A stretch of 64,000 nucleotides of DNA, taken from positions 1-64,000 of the forward strand of contig NZ_QQSV01000011.1 in NCBI RefSeq assembly GCF_003351145.1. The letters run 5' to 3'. The position numbers were made by a program, and so were the translations under genes. Of the stretch, positions 9,134 through 21,041 are shown in pieces (position 1 is the first letter of the stretch; the number at the start of each line of letters is the position of its first letter). The stretch comes from Meiothermus sp. QL-1 (lineage in GTDB: Bacteria; Deinococcota; Deinococci; Deinococcales; Thermaceae). The notes beneath the pieces were generated by a model. It was not told the origin of the DNA. It ran no database searches and was given only the letters and a program-made list of their open reading frames with translations.

Positions 9134-10326
9134 CTTCTCACTCCTTCAAGCAAGCGGCGGGGCTTGGGCCGGGCGGTGAGGGCGGCGTAGAAGAGGAAGG
9201 CCACCAGGCTCAAAAGCGAGAGCCAGCCCAGCAGCGCCAGGGGAAGCTTGAGGGCCACCACCAGGGCCGAGAGCAAAAACCAGAGCAGGGCTAAAGGGAA
9301 GAGCCGGCCCCAGCTAAAGACCATGAGCTGGTCATAGCGCAGGCGGAATAGGGTGCCCCGCACCCAGATGAACAAGAAGAGGAAGAGAGCGATTTTGACG
9401 AACATCCAGAGGTAGGGCAGGGCGAAAACCCCTCCGAGGAGGGGTATCTGCTCCATGAACGCGGGCATCCGCCAGCCGCCCAGGAACAGGGTAGGGATGA
9501 GGGCCGAGGCGGTGATCAGGTGGATGTACTCGGCCATCTGGAAGAGGGCCCACTTGATCGAGCTGTACTCGGTGTTGTAGCCCCCCACCAGCTCCTGCTC
9601 GGCCTCGGGCAGGTCGAAGGGGGTGCGGGCGGCCTCGGCCAGGCTGGTGAGGAGAAAGATGGCGAAGGCGGGTAGCATATAGAGGACGAGCCAGCCGTTT
9701 TGGTGCTGCCACTCCACAATCTCCCGGAGGTTTAGCGAGCCCACCAGCACTACCGGGGCCAGCAGGCTGATGCCCAGGGCCAGCTCGTAGGAGATGAGGG
9801 AGGCCGAGGCCCGCAGCGAGCCCAGAAGCGAGTACTTGGAGTTGGAGGCCCAGCCCGCCAGGAAAACCCCGTATATGGCGATCTCCGAGACCGCGAAGAT
9901 GTAGAGGATGCCCACATCCAGGTCGATGACCCAGGGGTCGTAGCCGAAGAAAGCGCCCTTGGGGCCAAAGGGGATGAGGCCAAAGGTGAGCACCGCGAAG
10001 GTCACCGAGATCATGGGGGCCAGCACGAAGACCACCCGGTCGGCCCTGGCCACCACGATATCCTCCTTGAAGACCGATTTGATGGCATCGGCCAGAGGCT
10101 GCAAAAGCCCGCTGGGCCCCACCCGGTTGGGCCCCTGGCGAACCTGGAAGCGGGCCAGGAGGCGCCGCTCGATCAGCGTCATGTAGGCGAAGGCGGTCAG
10201 GAGGCCGAAGATCACCAGAAAGGCCTTTAGCCCCACCATCCACAAGGGGTCGGTGGTCCCCTCGGCGGCCAGCGCCGGGCTCGAGGCCAGCCACCCCCCC
10301 AGCAGGTACAGCCACCCCCTGCTCAT
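9130..10326 (-). CDS. nuoH: NADH-quinone oxidoreductase subunit H
   Basis: 398 aa against about 365 in T. thermophilus Nqo8. The quinone-chamber segments [19 protein letters not shown] and [20 protein letters not shown] are intact. The extra length is partly at the N-terminus: the first 22 residues ([19 protein letters not shown]) look like a signal peptide before the usual first helix. The rest is a short insert after helix 6 ([17 protein letters not shown]) and the tail. ATG at 10326 overlaps the nuoG stop by 4 nt. If the true start were further in, the signal-like part would vanish, but the overlap supports this start. Confidence 0.95.
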   Translation of the reverse strand: MSRGWLYLLGGWLASSPALAAEGTTDPLWMVGLKAFLVIFGLLTAFAYMTLIERRLLARFQVRQGPNRVGPSGLLQPLADAIKSVFKEDIVVARADRVVFVLAPMISVTFAVLTFGLIPFGPKGAFFGYDPWVIDLDVGILYIFAVSEIAIYGVFLAGWASNSKYSLLGSLRASASLISYELALGISLLAPVVLVGSLNLREIVEWQHQNGWLVLYMLPAFAIFLLTSLAEAARTPFDLPEAEQELVGGYNTEYSSIKWALFQMAEYIHLITASALIPTLFLGGWRMPAFMEQIPLLGGVFALPYLWMFVKIALFLFLFIWVRGTLFRLRYDQLMVFSWGRLFPLALLWFLLSALVVALKLPLALLGWLSLLSLVAFLFYAALTARPKPRRLLEGVRR

Positions 10327-12683
10327 ACTCCACCCCCCACCAGCACCCGGGCCTCGAGCCGCCGCCCGGCCCAGGGGCCCAGAGCGGGCAGGTAAAGCAC
10401 GCCCTCGGGCAGCCCTTCTACCACCCGCACCTCATAGGCCTCCGGGCCCCACGGCAGCTCCAGCTCCACCCGGTAGCCCTCGGCCAGCCCCTGGGCCCGG
10501 GCCGTAGCCGGCCCCACCTCGAGCCGCACCTCCACCGCCTGGGCCACCGCACCCAGCAGCTGCTCGCGACGCCACAGGGTGGGCCTGAGGAAAAGAGCCC
10601 CGCCGGCGGCCTCCCCTCTCGCCGCCCAGCCCGCTGCCTTGGGCAGCCAGCGCTCCATTGCCGGAGGCAGCCGGTGCTTCTCCTGCAAAAGCCGGGTGGC
10701 CTGCCGCACCAGCCGCACCGGGGTCCTCACCCCCAAAGCCTCGGCCAGAAGAGCCAGGGCCGCCACTGCTCCGTCGGCCTGGCCGTTTTGAATGGCTGCC
10801 GGTTCCAGCGGCAGCACGCGGCCTTCCAGGTTCACCGTATGCCCCCGCTTCTCGTAGAAGGTGGGGCTGGGCAGAACCACATCGGCGTAGCGCTCGGCCA
10901 GCGGGTGGCGGTGCGAAAGGTGGAGGATGCGGAAGCGGGCCGAGCGGAGCTGGGCCTCGGTGGGCAGGTAACCGTAGTAGGCCACCTTTGGCCCCGGCTC
11001 TGTCCAAGCAGCCCCCCCCGAGGCCGGGTAAAGACCCAGGGCCTCCAGCCCCCGCGCGTTGGGGGCAGGGGTCATGGCCAGCACCTTCATGCCCCGCTGC
11101 TCGGCCAGGGTGCGGGCCATCTGGGCCGCGGCCGGATGGTTGAGCACGTGCGCCCCCAGCACCAGCAGGCTTTTCTTGGTGGCCAGCTGTTCGCGGACCC
11201 AGGCCACTGCCCCCGCCAACCCCTGCGGGGCCTCGCCCTGGCCCAGCAGGGCCGCCAGCAGGGCCTGTTCCTCCCCCGGGGCGTGGACCCCCCAGGCATA
11301 GGCCCACTTGGCGGTGGCCGAGGGGTAGGGGCTGAAGAGGGCCAGCTTGTGGGTGAGGCGGGGCATCCGCTCCTTGATGTTGAGGTCGGCGAAGGGGGTG
11401 CCGTGGTTGAGGCGGGGGGCGGGCTTGAGGCCGCGGCTGTACTCGGAAAGCCGTAGGTGCACTGCCGCGGCCTCCTCGGCGGGGTCCCCCAACACCAGCA
11501 CGAACTCGGCCTCCAAAAGCTCCTCAAAGCTGGCGGGGGCAAAGGCCGTGGCGGGGTAGAGGGTGCGGCCCTGGAAGTCGCGGTGAGGGGTACCGAGCAG
11601 GTGCGCCAGCTCCACCGCGGCCAGGCCCTCCTCGAGGGTGCTCTCCCTTCCCAGGTAAAGCCCAACCTCCTCCCTGGGTACCCCCTCGAGGCCCGCCCGA
11701 ATCGCAGCCAGCGCCTCTTCCCAGGTGGCCTCCTCCAGCCGTCCTCCCCTGCGCACCAACGGGGTGAGCAGCCGGTTCTCGTTCACCCACTGGTGCCCGA
11801 AGCGGGCCGCGTCGGAGATCCAGATCTCGTTCACCTCGCGCCGCTCGGCAGCCCGAATCCGCTCCAGGCGGCCGCTGCGGGCATCCACCAGAATGCCCGC
11901 CCCCGAGGCATCGTCCATCGAGGTGGTCTCCGTGGTGTCGTACTCCCAGTTGCGCGCGCGGAAACGGGCGGTCTGGTCCAGCAGGGCCCCCACCGGGCAG
12001 ATGTCCACGATATTCCCGCTGTAGCCGGAGGGCAGGCCCACCTCCTCGCTGCTGATGAAGGTGTGCACCCCCCGCTCGATGAAGTCCAGCACCTCCTCGC
12101 CCGGCACCTCCTCAAAGTAGCGCACGCAGCGCTTGCAGTGGATGCAGCGCTCCCGGTCCAGCACGATGAAGGGCGAGAGGGAATGGTGCTTGTCCACGTG
12201 CCGCCGGGTCATCTCAAAGCGGGTGTAGAGGGGCAATTCAAGCCGGTTGGGGTGGTAGAACTTCTCAGCCAGGCCATACTCGTAGCTGCGGTCCTGCAGC
12301 TCGCAGGCCCCGCCCTTATCGCAGGTGGGGCAGTCCAGGGGGTGGTTGAACAAGGTGAGCTCCACCATCCCCGACTGGGCGTGGCGCACCTCGTCGGAAA
12401 GGGTGTCGATCACCATCCCCTCGCTCACCGCGGTGATGCAGGCCGCCTGGAGCTTGGGCATCCAGAAAATCTTGGGCGCCCCATTCTCTAGGATGAACTG
12501 CCCGTCCGGCCCCTTGCGCGGAGCACCGGTGCGCACCAGGCACATCCGGCAAGCCCCCACGGGCGAGAGGTACTTCTCAGCGCAGAACAGGGGCACATCA
12601 TAGCCAGCGTGGAAGATGGCGTCCATCACCGAGGTCCCTGGGGGCACCTCGACCGTTTTGTCGTTGACCGTGACCCTGACCAT
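10323..12683 (-). CDS. nuoG: NADH-quinone oxidoreductase subunit G, lacking the N7 cluster ligands
   Basis: 786 aa, Nqo3. N-terminal [2Fe-2S] cysteines (C34, C45, C48), the [18 protein letters not shown] region and the CIHCKRC...CPVG ferredoxin motif are all present, so N1b, N4 and N5 should form. The T. thermophilus and E. coli proteins also bind an off-pathway N7 [4Fe-4S] cluster. Aligned without gaps to my memory of T. thermophilus Nqo3 (C256, C259, C263, C291), the four ligand positions here read S255, D258, A262 and S290. N7 must therefore be absent. The molybdopterin-like C-terminal fold is intact and without catalytic function, as usual in complex I. Confidence 0.96.
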   Translation of the reverse strand: MVRVTVNDKTVEVPPGTSVMDAIFHAGYDVPLFCAEKYLSPVGACRMCLVRTGAPRKGPDGQFILENGAPKIFWMPKLQAACITAVSEGMVIDTLSDEVRHAQSGMVELTLFNHPLDCPTCDKGGACELQDRSYEYGLAEKFYHPNRLELPLYTRFEMTRRHVDKHHSLSPFIVLDRERCIHCKRCVRYFEEVPGEEVLDFIERGVHTFISSEEVGLPSGYSGNIVDICPVGALLDQTARFRARNWEYDTTETTSMDDASGAGILVDARSGRLERIRAAERREVNEIWISDAARFGHQWVNENRLLTPLVRRGGRLEEATWEEALAAIRAGLEGVPREEVGLYLGRESTLEEGLAAVELAHLLGTPHRDFQGRTLYPATAFAPASFEELLEAEFVLVLGDPAEEAAAVHLRLSEYSRGLKPAPRLNHGTPFADLNIKERMPRLTHKLALFSPYPSATAKWAYAWGVHAPGEEQALLAALLGQGEAPQGLAGAVAWVREQLATKKSLLVLGAHVLNHPAAAQMARTLAEQRGMKVLAMTPAPNARGLEALGLYPASGGAAWTEPGPKVAYYGYLPTEAQLRSARFRILHLSHRHPLAERYADVVLPSPTFYEKRGHTVNLEGRVLPLEPAAIQNGQADGAVAALALLAEALGVRTPVRLVRQATRLLQEKHRLPPAMERWLPKAAGWAARGEAAGGALFLRPTLWRREQLLGAVAQAVEVRLEVGPATARAQGLAEGYRVELELPWGPEAYEVRVVEGLPEGVLYLPALGPWAGRRLEARVLVGGGV

Positions 12684-12684
12684 A

Positions 12685-14001
12685 CTACCCCCAGAAGCTT
12701 CCTGGCCGCTTTATGGGCCGCGGGTTCTCCACCAGCTCCACAAACTGCGGGCGGAAGTGCTTGAGGCTGCCCCGCACCGGCCAGCAGGCTGCGTCGGCCA
12801 GGGCGCAAAAGCTGCGGCCCTCGATCTGGTCTAGAAGGCTCTCTAAAAGCTCCACATCGCCCTTCTCCCCCTGGCCGGTGCCGAGCTTCTGGAAAAGGGC
12901 CACCATCCAGCCCGAAACCCCTTCGCGGCAGGGGGTGCACTTGCCGCAGGACTCGTGCCCGTAGAAGCGGGTGATGTTCCACATGGCGTCCACCATACTC
13001 ATGCGGGCCGGGATGCCAATCACCCCCCCGGTGCCCAGCAAGGAGCCCTTGGCCGCCAGGGACTCGTAGTCCATGGGGGTATCCAGAATCTCGTCGGTCC
13101 AGGGCAGGGGCGGGGTCGAGGAACCCCCCGGAATGATGGCCTGGATGGGCTCGGTGGGGCCGCCCGCCCAGTCAAAAAGCAGCTCGCGGAAGGTGGTGCC
13201 CATGGGCAGCTCGTAGACCCCTGGGCGCCGGAAGGGCCCCGAGACCTGGTAGAGCTTGTGCCCCTTGGACTTCTCGGTACCCATGCTGGCGAACCAGTCG
13301 GCCCCCCGGGCCACGATATGCACCACGGAGCAAAGCGTCTCCACGTTGTTCACGGTGGTGGGCATCCCCCACAGACCGGCCTGGGCCGGGAAGGGGGGCT
13401 TCATGCGGGGGTTGGCCCGCAGGCCCTCGAGGGAGTTCATCAAAGCGGTCTCCTCCCCGCAGATATAAGCCCCGGCCCCCCGGTGCACGTACAGGTCGAA
13501 GCTAAAGCCGGTGCCCATCACATCCGGGCCCAGGTACCCCGCCGCGTAGGCCTCCTTGATGGCGGCCACCAGCCGGTCGTAGGCCCGCCGGTACTCCCCG
13601 CGAATATAGATGTAACCCTTGCTGGCCCCAATGCCCACCCCAGCGATGAGCATCCCCTCGATGAGCTGGTGTGGGTCGTCCTCCATCAAATAGCGGTCCT
13701 TGAAGGAGCCGGGCTCCGACTCGTCGGCGTTGCAGACGATGTAGTGCTGCTTACCGGAGTCCTTGGGCATGAAGCTCCACTTGAGGCCGGTGGGAAACCC
13801 AGCCCCCCCCCGGCCCCGCAGGCCTGAGCGCTTGACCTCCTCCACCACCCAGTCCCGCCCCTGGGCGATGGCCTTTCTGGCAGCCTGGTACCCGCCATGC
13901 TCCAGGTAGTACGCCAGGGTCCAGGAGCCCGGGCGGCCCACGTGCTTGTAGAGGGTCTTCTCAAAGCGCGGATCCTTACCGCTCACGATGGGTCCACTCA
14001 T
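12685..14001 (-). CDS. nuoF: NADH-quinone oxidoreductase subunit F (NADH- and FMN-binding)
   Basis: 438 aa, Nqo1. [17 protein letters not shown] and [20 protein letters not shown] bind NADH and FMN; the [12 protein letters not shown] motif and a later cysteine ([10 protein letters not shown]) hold the N3 [4Fe-4S] cluster. It is the electron entry point of the complex, on the cytoplasmic arm. It overlaps nuoE by 4 nt and stops one base before nuoG. Confidence 0.97.
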   Translation of the reverse strand: MSGPIVSGKDPRFEKTLYKHVGRPGSWTLAYYLEHGGYQAARKAIAQGRDWVVEEVKRSGLRGRGGAGFPTGLKWSFMPKDSGKQHYIVCNADESEPGSFKDRYLMEDDPHQLIEGMLIAGVGIGASKGYIYIRGEYRRAYDRLVAAIKEAYAAGYLGPDVMGTGFSFDLYVHRGAGAYICGEETALMNSLEGLRANPRMKPPFPAQAGLWGMPTTVNNVETLCSVVHIVARGADWFASMGTEKSKGHKLYQVSGPFRRPGVYELPMGTTFRELLFDWAGGPTEPIQAIIPGGSSTPPLPWTDEILDTPMDYESLAAKGSLLGTGGVIGIPARMSMVDAMWNITRFYGHESCGKCTPCREGVSGWMVALFQKLGTGQGEKGDVELLESLLDQIEGRSFCALADAACWPVRGSLKHFRPQFVELVENPRPIKRPGSFWG

Positions 14002-14561
14002 GCGCTCACCTCATCCCCCCGCAGGTGCACCTCGTGCCCCACCCTGCCAGGCAGCTCAATCTCCTCGAGCCGCTTCCCCGCCCTAAGCCCCTCCAAAAGG
14101 GCCTTCAGCCGGGCCTTGGTCACGCACTCCACATAGGGCTCGTCGTTGATCTGGATGACCGGGGCGGTATGGCAGCTACCCAGGCACTCCACCTTCTGGA
14201 TGCTGAAGAGTCCATCCGGCGTCACCTCGCCCCGGAGAATCCCCAGCTCGGCCACCAGCTCGTCCCAAAGCTCGTCGGCCCCGCCGATGGCGCACGAAAG
14301 GGTGGCACAGACCTGGATGTGGTACTTGCCCGTGGGCAGGGCCTGGTAGTAGCTGTAGAAGCTCATCACCCCCGCAACCTCGGTGGCGGTGATTCCCAGG
14401 ATGCGGCCGATCTCAGCCTGGCGCTCGGGGGAGATCCAACCCTCCTCCTGCTGCACCCGCCTGAGCATTGGCATGATGGCGGCCCGCCGGCCTTCGGGGG
14501 TATCGGGGTACTGTGCGAAGACCTCGCGCAACCACTCCTGCTTGTCGTCGAAGAATCCCAT
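13998..14561 (-). CDS. nuoE: NADH-quinone oxidoreductase subunit E ([2Fe-2S] N1a)
   Basis: 187 aa from the ATG at 14561 (MGFFDD, as in T. thermophilus Nqo2). ATG at 14567, which overlaps the nuoD stop, is an equally possible start giving two more residues. Thioredoxin-like fold with CATLSC and CLGSC cysteine pairs for N1a. Partner of NuoF. Confidence 0.96.
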   Translation of the reverse strand: MGFFDDKQEWLREVFAQYPDTPEGRRAAIMPMLRRVQQEEGWISPERQAEIGRILGITATEVAGVMSFYSYYQALPTGKYHIQVCATLSCAIGGADELWDELVAELGILRGEVTPDGLFSIQKVECLGSCHTAPVIQINDEPYVECVTKARLKALLEGLRAGKRLEEIELPGRVGHEVHLRGDEVSA

Positions 14562-14566
14562 CCTCA

Positions 14567-15813
<1,247 letters not shown>

Positions 15814-15814
<1 letters not shown>

Positions 15815-16437
15815 CAGTTACCTCCCCTGACCGCCTTCTGCACCTCGGCCGCCACCTCGGCATAGCCCTTGCGGCTCCCCCCGCGCCAGCCGGTGAGGCC
15901 CGGCTTGTTGCCGGCCAACCCTGCGCGGAAGGCCGCGGGATCAATGAAGCGCCCCTCCCGGAACAGGGTGGGCGTCTCGCCCAGGGGGAAGTCCTTGCGC
16001 AAAGGGTGGCCCTCCAGGTCCTCAGGGGTGAGAATCTTGCGCAAATCCGGGTGGCCTTCGAAGCGAATGCCGAACATGTCGTAGACCTCCCGCTCCAGAA
16101 AATCCGCCCCCCGCCAGAGGTCGGTGAGGGTGGGCAGACGGGGGTCAGCCTCGGGGACGTACACCCTCAGGAAGACCCGGCTCCCATCCCCATCCTTGTA
16201 CCCAGGCAGCGAGACCAGCTCGTAGACCACCGCGAAGCGCTCGGGCTTCTTCTCCGGGTAGGTCAGGTAGTCGATGCCCACGATATCGGCTAGGTAGTTC
16301 CAGCCCCTCGCTTTGAGCTCAGCGGCCAGGGGCTTGAACTCGGCCCGGGGTACCACCACCCAGGTGTTGCCGTGGGCTTCTTCCACGGGGTACCCCTTGG
16401 CCCGGGCCTCCTCCTTTAGCTGTTCTAGTCGATGCAT
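15814..16437 (-). CDS. nuoC: NADH-quinone oxidoreductase subunit C
   Basis: 207 aa, Nqo5, 30-kDa-type structural subunit. The signature [19 protein letters not shown] followed by [12 protein letters not shown] is complete. It contacts NuoD in the peripheral arm. Separated from nuoB by 9 nt. Confidence 0.97.
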
Positions 16438-16446
16438 ACCCTCCCC

Positions 16447-16986
16447 CTAGCGCGTCCAGGCCTCTACCTTGGGCAGCTTGCGGCCCTGGTCGTCGCGGGC
16501 CTTGCCCTGGATCTTCTTCTGTAGCTGCATCACCGCGTAGATGAGGGCCTCCGGCCGGGGCGGGCAGCCCGGCACGAAAACATCCACCGGCACCACCGAG
16601 TCCACGTTCTGCACGATGGCGTAGTTGTTGAACATCCCCCCCGAGCTGGCGCAGGCCCCCATGGAGATGACCCACTTGGGATCGGGCATCTGGTCGTAGA
16701 CCCGCCGCATGACGGGGGCCATCTTTTTAGAAAGTCGCCCGGCCACAATCATCACGTCGGCCTGGCGGGGGCTGGCCCGGAAAACCTCGGAGCCAAAGCG
16801 GGACAGGTCGTTGCGGGCATCGGTAGAGGCCATCATCTCGATGGCGCAGCAGGCCAGGCCGAAGGTGGCCGGCCACAGGCTGTTCGAACGCCCCCAGGCG
16901 ACGAGCTTTTCCAGGGTGGTGAAAAGAACCCCCGCGTTCTCCAGCTCCTGCACGTCCTTGGCGAAAAGGTCGCTCAAGCTTGCCAC
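16447..16986 (-). CDS. nuoB: NADH-quinone oxidoreductase subunit B (N2 cluster)
   Basis: 179 aa, Nqo6. Adjacent cysteines in [15 protein letters not shown] together with MGACASSGG and VPGCPPRPE provide the four ligands of N2, the last cluster before quinone. Start GTG at 16986 has GGGAGG upstream and gives the normal N-terminus. Very close to the Thermus protein as I recall it. Confidence 0.97.
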   Translation of the reverse strand: MASLSDLFAKDVQELENAGVLFTTLEKLVAWGRSNSLWPATFGLACCAIEMMASTDARNDLSRFGSEVFRASPRQADVMIVAGRLSKKMAPVMRRVYDQMPDPKWVISMGACASSGGMFNNYAIVQNVDSVVPVDVFVPGCPPRPEALIYAVMQLQKKIQGKARDDQGRKLPKVEAWTR

Positions 16987-16999
16987 GGCTATCCTCCCC

Positions 17000-17359
17000 T
17001 CAGTGCCACTTCAGCACACCCTTGTACCACTCGTACAGGAAGCCCACAAACAAGAGCAGGGTGAAGAGCAGCAAGCCCACAAAGCCCACCACCCCCACCG
17101 TGCCCGCGCTCACCGCGTAGGGCCACAGAAAGGCCACCTCCACGTCGAAGATGATGAAGAGCATGGCCACCGCGTAGAAGTGCACCGGGAAGCGCTTGAC
17201 CTCGCCCGCGGGGTCGTTGCCAGACTCGTAGGGCATGAGCTTGGCCCGCCCGCCCCGCTTAGGGCCTAGAAGAGCCCCGGCGACCACCGCCAGCACTGCG
17301 ATGCCCACCGCCACCGCCAGGTAGACCAGAACCGCCTGATACTCGCTGATGGGTGACAT
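17000..17359 (-). CDS. nuoA: NADH-quinone oxidoreductase subunit A, first gene of the operon
   Basis: 119 aa, Nqo7, three transmembrane helices; [11 protein letters not shown] is the conserved loop near the quinone site. ATG at 17359 is preferred over the in-frame upstream start at 17389 because GAGGAGG lies 4-5 nt before it and the length then equals that of T. thermophilus Nqo7. Confidence 0.96.
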   Translation of the reverse strand: MSPISEYQAVLVYLAVAVGIAVLAVVAGALLGPKRGGRAKLMPYESGNDPAGEVKRFPVHFYAVAMLFIIFDVEVAFLWPYAVSAGTVGVVGFVGLLLFTLLLFVGFLYEWYKGVLKWH

Positions 17360-17440
17360 GTGCCTCCTCGTGGGGGATGCTTGTGCCAATCTTCACGAAA
17401 GCGCGTGCAGCGCCCCCGCATCCCCCCAACTGCCCTTCAT

Positions 17441-17457
17441 CTTACACCGCTTGTAAG
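17441..17457 (-). promoter_or_regulatory. inverted-repeat operator CTTACA-N5-TGTAAG in the complex I promoter
   Basis: The 250-nt gap between nuoA and the next gene (17360-17610) holds this 17-bp repeat about 80 nt before the nuoA start. On the minus strand its right part includes TAAGAT, a plausible -10. The same half-sites at the same spacing precede sseA at 685-701. The rest of the gap shows only GC-rich stretches, without a clear terminator. Confidence 0.5.
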
Positions 17458-17610
17458 CTAAAAGAACCATGGTTCCATTCCAAATTGGCCCTCACCCGTC
17501 GGGGCATACCTTTGCTGCGCCCACACCTGGGGTGGGCAAGGGGCATTTGAGTCTTCCCCAGATTAAGCCCCGGGTGTGACCCCAGGGTAGGGCCTCGAGC
17601 CCCAATTGCA

Positions 17611-18750
17611 TCAGTAGCGCTTATCTATCAGGGGAGGCCCCTCCAGGTTGGGGTCGGCCACCAGCTCATCGATGCGCAGGCCGGTGGCTTGCTGCAAAGC
17701 CGGGCCCAACTGCGGTGGGACTGTTTCGGTCTTGAGGCGCAGGGTGAGCTTATCGGTGCCGTCCGGTTTGCTCTCCACCACCACCTGCGCGCCCCCTCTG
17801 GGGTCGATGCCGAAGGCCATGAGCAGCGGGGCCAGCTCGGTGGGGTAGAGCTTGACCCCCTTGACCTTGACCATCAGGTCGGTGCGGCCGATCACCCCTT
17901 TGGGCAGGCAAAGCCGCCCATCGCGGCGGCTTACTACCGCCAGGTCGCCGGTGCGGAAGCGAACCATGGGCATCAGGGTGCGCGAGAGCGCGGTCACCAC
18001 CAGCTCGCCCTTCTCCCCCTCGGGGGTGGGCTCGAGGGTCTCGGGGTCCACCACCTCCAGAATGGCCATCTCGGGGATTTCCCAAAGACCATCCTTCTCC
18101 AGGCCCTCCCCGGCCACCACCCCCAGCTCCGAGGTGCCGTAAGCGTCCACCGCCACCCCTCCCAGGGCCTGCTCGAGCCGCTCGCGGTAACCCGGCACCG
18201 AGGTAAAGGGCTCCCCCCCGGCCATCAGAAGGGCAAAGCGCCCGCCCGCCTGGGCCACCTTCATGGCGAAGCTGGGATTCGATACCAGCACCTCGAAGCC
18301 GTACTGCCGCTGAAGCTGCACGATGCGCTCGGCCTCCCCCGGCCCGTGCGCCAGGACCATGGCCCCGGCCCGCTGCAAGGCCTCGTGGAAAAGCCAGCCC
18401 CCGGCGAACACGTGGTAGCTGAAGACCACCAGCGCCTTTTTACCCGCCATCCCCAGCCGGCGCATCTGGGCGGCCAGCGCCTCGGCCTGGTAGTCCAGGT
18501 CTTCCCTGGAGAGGTACTCCGGCATCCACCCCAAAGCAGGGCTGGGGGTGAGGTGCATCAAAACCGCCCCCTGGGGCGGCTCTGGGTGGGCCTGGAGGTA
18601 GGCCAGCCAGTCCTGGCGGGTGGTGAAGGGCAGCCGGGCGATGGTTTCCGGGGTGACCGCCTCCACATCCACCCCCCGCAGCTTCTCGGCGTACACGGGG
18701 TGCTGCCTCGCGGCGGCCAGCACGGTCTGCAAACGCTGGGTTCGGTCCAT
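17611..18750 (-). CDS. phenylacetate-CoA ligase (PaaK)-like adenylating enzyme
   Basis: 379 aa. It has the ANL-superfamily layout of PaaK proteins: an AYGTSELG core motif (A5-like), RFRTGDLA (the hinge aspartate), and a C-terminal subdomain with GRTDLMVKVKGVKLYPTE. It would activate a carboxylic acid as acyl-AMP/acyl-CoA. It is shorter than classical PaaK (about 430-440 aa), mostly in the N-terminal region. Start ATG 18750 has GGAGG 5 nt upstream; a strong -10 (TATAAT) lies on the minus strand at 18775-18780. No phenylacetate catabolic genes are nearby, so the substrate is unknown. Confidence 0.75.
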   Translation of the reverse strand: MDRTQRLQTVLAAARQHPVYAEKLRGVDVEAVTPETIARLPFTTRQDWLAYLQAHPEPPQGAVLMHLTPSPALGWMPEYLSREDLDYQAEALAAQMRRLGMAGKKALVVFSYHVFAGGWLFHEALQRAGAMVLAHGPGEAERIVQLQRQYGFEVLVSNPSFAMKVAQAGGRFALLMAGGEPFTSVPGYRERLEQALGGVAVDAYGTSELGVVAGEGLEKDGLWEIPEMAILEVVDPETLEPTPEGEKGELVVTALSRTLMPMVRFRTGDLAVVSRRDGRLCLPKGVIGRTDLMVKVKGVKLYPTELAPLLMAFGIDPRGGAQVVVESKPDGTDKLTLRLKTETVPPQLGPALQQATGLRIDELVADPNLEGPPLIDKRY

Positions 18751-18774
18751 GGGTGCCTCCTGGTTTCCAGGGGG

Positions 18775-18780
18775 ATTATA
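18775..18780 (-). promoter_or_regulatory. -10 box of the PaaK-like gene
   Basis: Perfect TATAAT on the minus strand, 24 nt before the start codon at 18750, leaving room for a short leader with its Shine-Dalgarno site. No good -35 is visible. Confidence 0.5.
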
Positions 18781-18791
18781 CCCACGCAGGC

Positions 18792-19982
18792 TCAACGCCG
18801 CTCTAGTGTCAGGGTGTAGGTGTAGCTCCTGCTCTGGTTGGGGGCCAGCGCGAAGCGAAGGCGGTAGCCCTGGGGCAGGCGCTCCAGCCCCTCGCCCTCG
18901 AGGGCGAAGGGCTGCGGCAGGGTCTCCTCTATCTCCACCGTGAGCCCATACGCCTTGGGGTTGCGCACGGTGGTGGTCACGCGAAAGCGGTTGGGCGCCA
19001 GCGCTTCCACCTGCCGGAGGGCCTGGCCCTCGGGGTCGGGGCCCAGCAGAAGCGTGACCAGACGACCCTTGGGGGTATCCGGCAGCGTGGCCTGCCCTAT
19101 GAACACCCCTTTTTCCCGCACGCCGACCAGGCCGGCGGCCAGGGGCTCTGGCGCGCTGAAGCGCAGGCCTCGGACAAAAGCCAGAACCGGCTCGGTGCTG
19201 AAGCCCCCCTGCCAGCGCCACAAATAGACCGGCTCCACCCTGACCCGCAGGAAGGGCAGCTCGGTCTGCCCAGGCTCCAGCAATACCTCCCCGGCCAGGC
19301 GGTAGCGGTAGGTGCCCCCCGCCTCCCCCATCCACTCGGCCAGGGCCGGGGCGGCCCGGAGCGCAGACCCTGCCTCCATCCCGCCCTCCAGCAAAGGCAC
19401 GCTGCCCGCCACCAGCTCGGTGCGCACAAGCCGCAAGGGCTGTTTCAGGCCGTTGGTGAGGGTGGCCCAGCCCACCAGCTCCCCATCCTCCAGGGTCCAG
19501 TAGAGGCCCCAGCGCAAGGCCCGGGTCAGGAAGGCCAGGGTGGCCCGCCCCTCACCCCGGTAGCGGAAGACCACCCGAGGGCCCGGGGGAAGGCTGAAGC
19601 CGCTGGGGTCTGGGTAGGCCACCACCCCGGGCAGGCCCACCAGGTAGCGCCCCTCATAGAGGAACAGGTTGCGCTCCGCGCTCACCAGCGTGGCCCGGCG
19701 CCACTGCCCTTCCCAGTAAAACTGCACCTCCTTGCCCACGTAGGCCTCGAGCGGGCTGGGCCTCTCGGGCACCTCCACCCGGCGGGAAAGCTCGCTTACC
19801 CCCAGTAGCCGCAGCGTACCCGGCACCAGACTTTCGAATAGGGCCGCCTCTGGGGTCCAAACCCACTCCCCCGGGGGCAGCTCCTGGGGCAGTCTCAGTT
19901 CAGCAAAGCCCCGGTACAGCGCCGCTTCCTGTGCCTGCGCCCACAAAAAAAGCCCAAAAAGCCAGAGCCATCCTATGCGCAT
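18792..19982 (-). CDS. secreted DUF4139-like protein
   Basis: 396 aa from ATG 19982, which gives a clean signal peptide (MRIGWLWLFGLFLWAQAQ); an in-frame start 21 nt upstream adds seven residues. The body is beta-rich. The C-terminal half (LTNGLKQPLRLVRTELVAG, then VRNPKAYGLTVEIEETLPQ and SYTYTLTLERR) resembles DUF4139 proteins, whose role is unknown. No catalytic motif can be recognised. Likely periplasmic or surface exposed. Confidence 0.6.
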   Translation of the reverse strand: MRIGWLWLFGLFLWAQAQEAALYRGFAELRLPQELPPGEWVWTPEAALFESLVPGTLRLLGVSELSRRVEVPERPSPLEAYVGKEVQFYWEGQWRRATLVSAERNLFLYEGRYLVGLPGVVAYPDPSGFSLPPGPRVVFRYRGEGRATLAFLTRALRWGLYWTLEDGELVGWATLTNGLKQPLRLVRTELVAGSVPLLEGGMEAGSALRAAPALAEWMGEAGGTYRYRLAGEVLLEPGQTELPFLRVRVEPVYLWRWQGGFSTEPVLAFVRGLRFSAPEPLAAGLVGVREKGVFIGQATLPDTPKGRLVTLLLGPDPEGQALRQVEALAPNRFRVTTTVRNPKAYGLTVEIEETLPQPFALEGEGLERLPQGYRLRFALAPNQSRSYTYTLTLERR

Positions 19983-20036
19983 GGGCCAAGTAAACCACCG
20001 CACCGGGGGTTTTGGGTGAGCGCAGGCTAAAGGGGC

Positions 20037-21041
20037 CTAGCTCAAACCGGGGATGTCGTCCCGGATACAGGCCTTGTAATGCCCCGGGGCCACCTCCTTG
20101 AGCTCGGGCACCACCTGGGCGCACTCGGCGATGGCATAGCGGCAGCGGGTGCGGAAGACGCAGCCCGAAGGAGGGTTGATGGGGCTTGGAATGTCCCCCT
20201 GCAAAACTATCCGCTCGCGCTTCAGGGTGGGGTCGGGCATGGGGATGGCCGAAAGGAGGGCCTCGGTATAGGGATGCTTGGGGTTGCGGTAGAGCTCTTT
20301 AGCGGTGGCCAGCTCCATAATCTTGCCCAGGTACATCACCGCCACCCGGTCCGAGATGTACTCCACCACCGCCAGGTCGTGCGCAATAAAAAGAAGGGTC
20401 AGCCCGAGCTGCTCCTTGAGGTCCTGCAGCAGGTTCACCACCTGGGCCTGGATGGAGACGTCCAGGGCCGATACGGGCTCATCGGCTACGATGAATTCCG
20501 GCCGCACTGCCAAAGCCCGGGCAATCCCGATGCGCTGGCGCTGGCCGCCGGAGAACTCGTGGGGGTAACGCCGAATGTGATCCGGGTTCAACCCCACCAT
20601 CTGCAAAAGCTCCGCCACTCGCTCAGTCCGGGCCTTGGCCGAGGCCTCCAGGTTGTGAATCACCAGCGGCTCGGCGATGATATCGCCCACGGTCATGCGC
20701 GGGTTGAGGGAGGCGAAGGGGTCCTGGAAGATGATCTGCATCTTGCGGCGGTAGGCCCGAAGCTGGTTCTTGGGCAGGTGGGTGATGTCCTGTCCATCGA
20801 AGCGGATGGTTCCCTCGGTGGGCTCGATAAGGCGCAGGATGGTGCGGCCTACTGTGGTCTTGCCCGAGCCGGACTCCCCCACCAGGCCCAGCACCTCCCC
20901 CTTCTTCACCCCAAAGCTCACCCCGTTGACCGCCTTGACGTGGCCCACCACCCGTGAAAGAACCCCACCCCGGATGGGAAACCACTTCTTCAGGTTCTCC
21001 ACCTCCACCAGGTGGGTGGTGGTAGCAGTCGCTGCGCTCAT
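20037..21041 (-). CDS. oppF: peptide ABC transporter ATP-binding protein (OppF/DppF type)
   Basis: 334 aa. Walker [10 protein letters not shown], signature SGGQRQRIG, Walker [12 protein letters not shown], and the C-terminal oligopeptide-transporter extension with [11 protein letters not shown] cysteines (CX...C cluster-type tail). It pairs with OppD and energises the OppBC permease. It overlaps the oppD stop by 4 nt. Last gene of the transporter operon. Confidence 0.93.
   Translation of the reverse strand: MSAATATTTHLVEVENLKKWFPIRGGVLSRVVGHVKAVNGVSFGVKKGEVLGLVGESGSGKTTVGRTILRLIEPTEGTIRFDGQDITHLPKNQLRAYRRKMQIIFQDPFASLNPRMTVGDIIAEPLVIHNLEASAKARTERVAELLQMVGLNPDHIRRYPHEFSGGQRQRIGIARALAVRPEFIVADEPVSALDVSIQAQVVNLLQDLKEQLGLTLLFIAHDLAVVEYISDRVAVMYLGKIMELATAKELYRNPKHPYTEALLSAIPMPDPTLKRERIVLQGDIPSPINPPSGCVFRTRCRYAIAECAQVVPELKEVAPGHYKACIRDDIPGLS

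Noticed and set aside
18751-19335. Upstream extension of the PaaK-like frame (574-aa reading)
   Set aside because: The extra part is arginine/glycine/alanine-rich shadow of the DUF4139-like gene on the same strand in another frame; ATG 18750 with its GGAGG and TATAAT is the real start.
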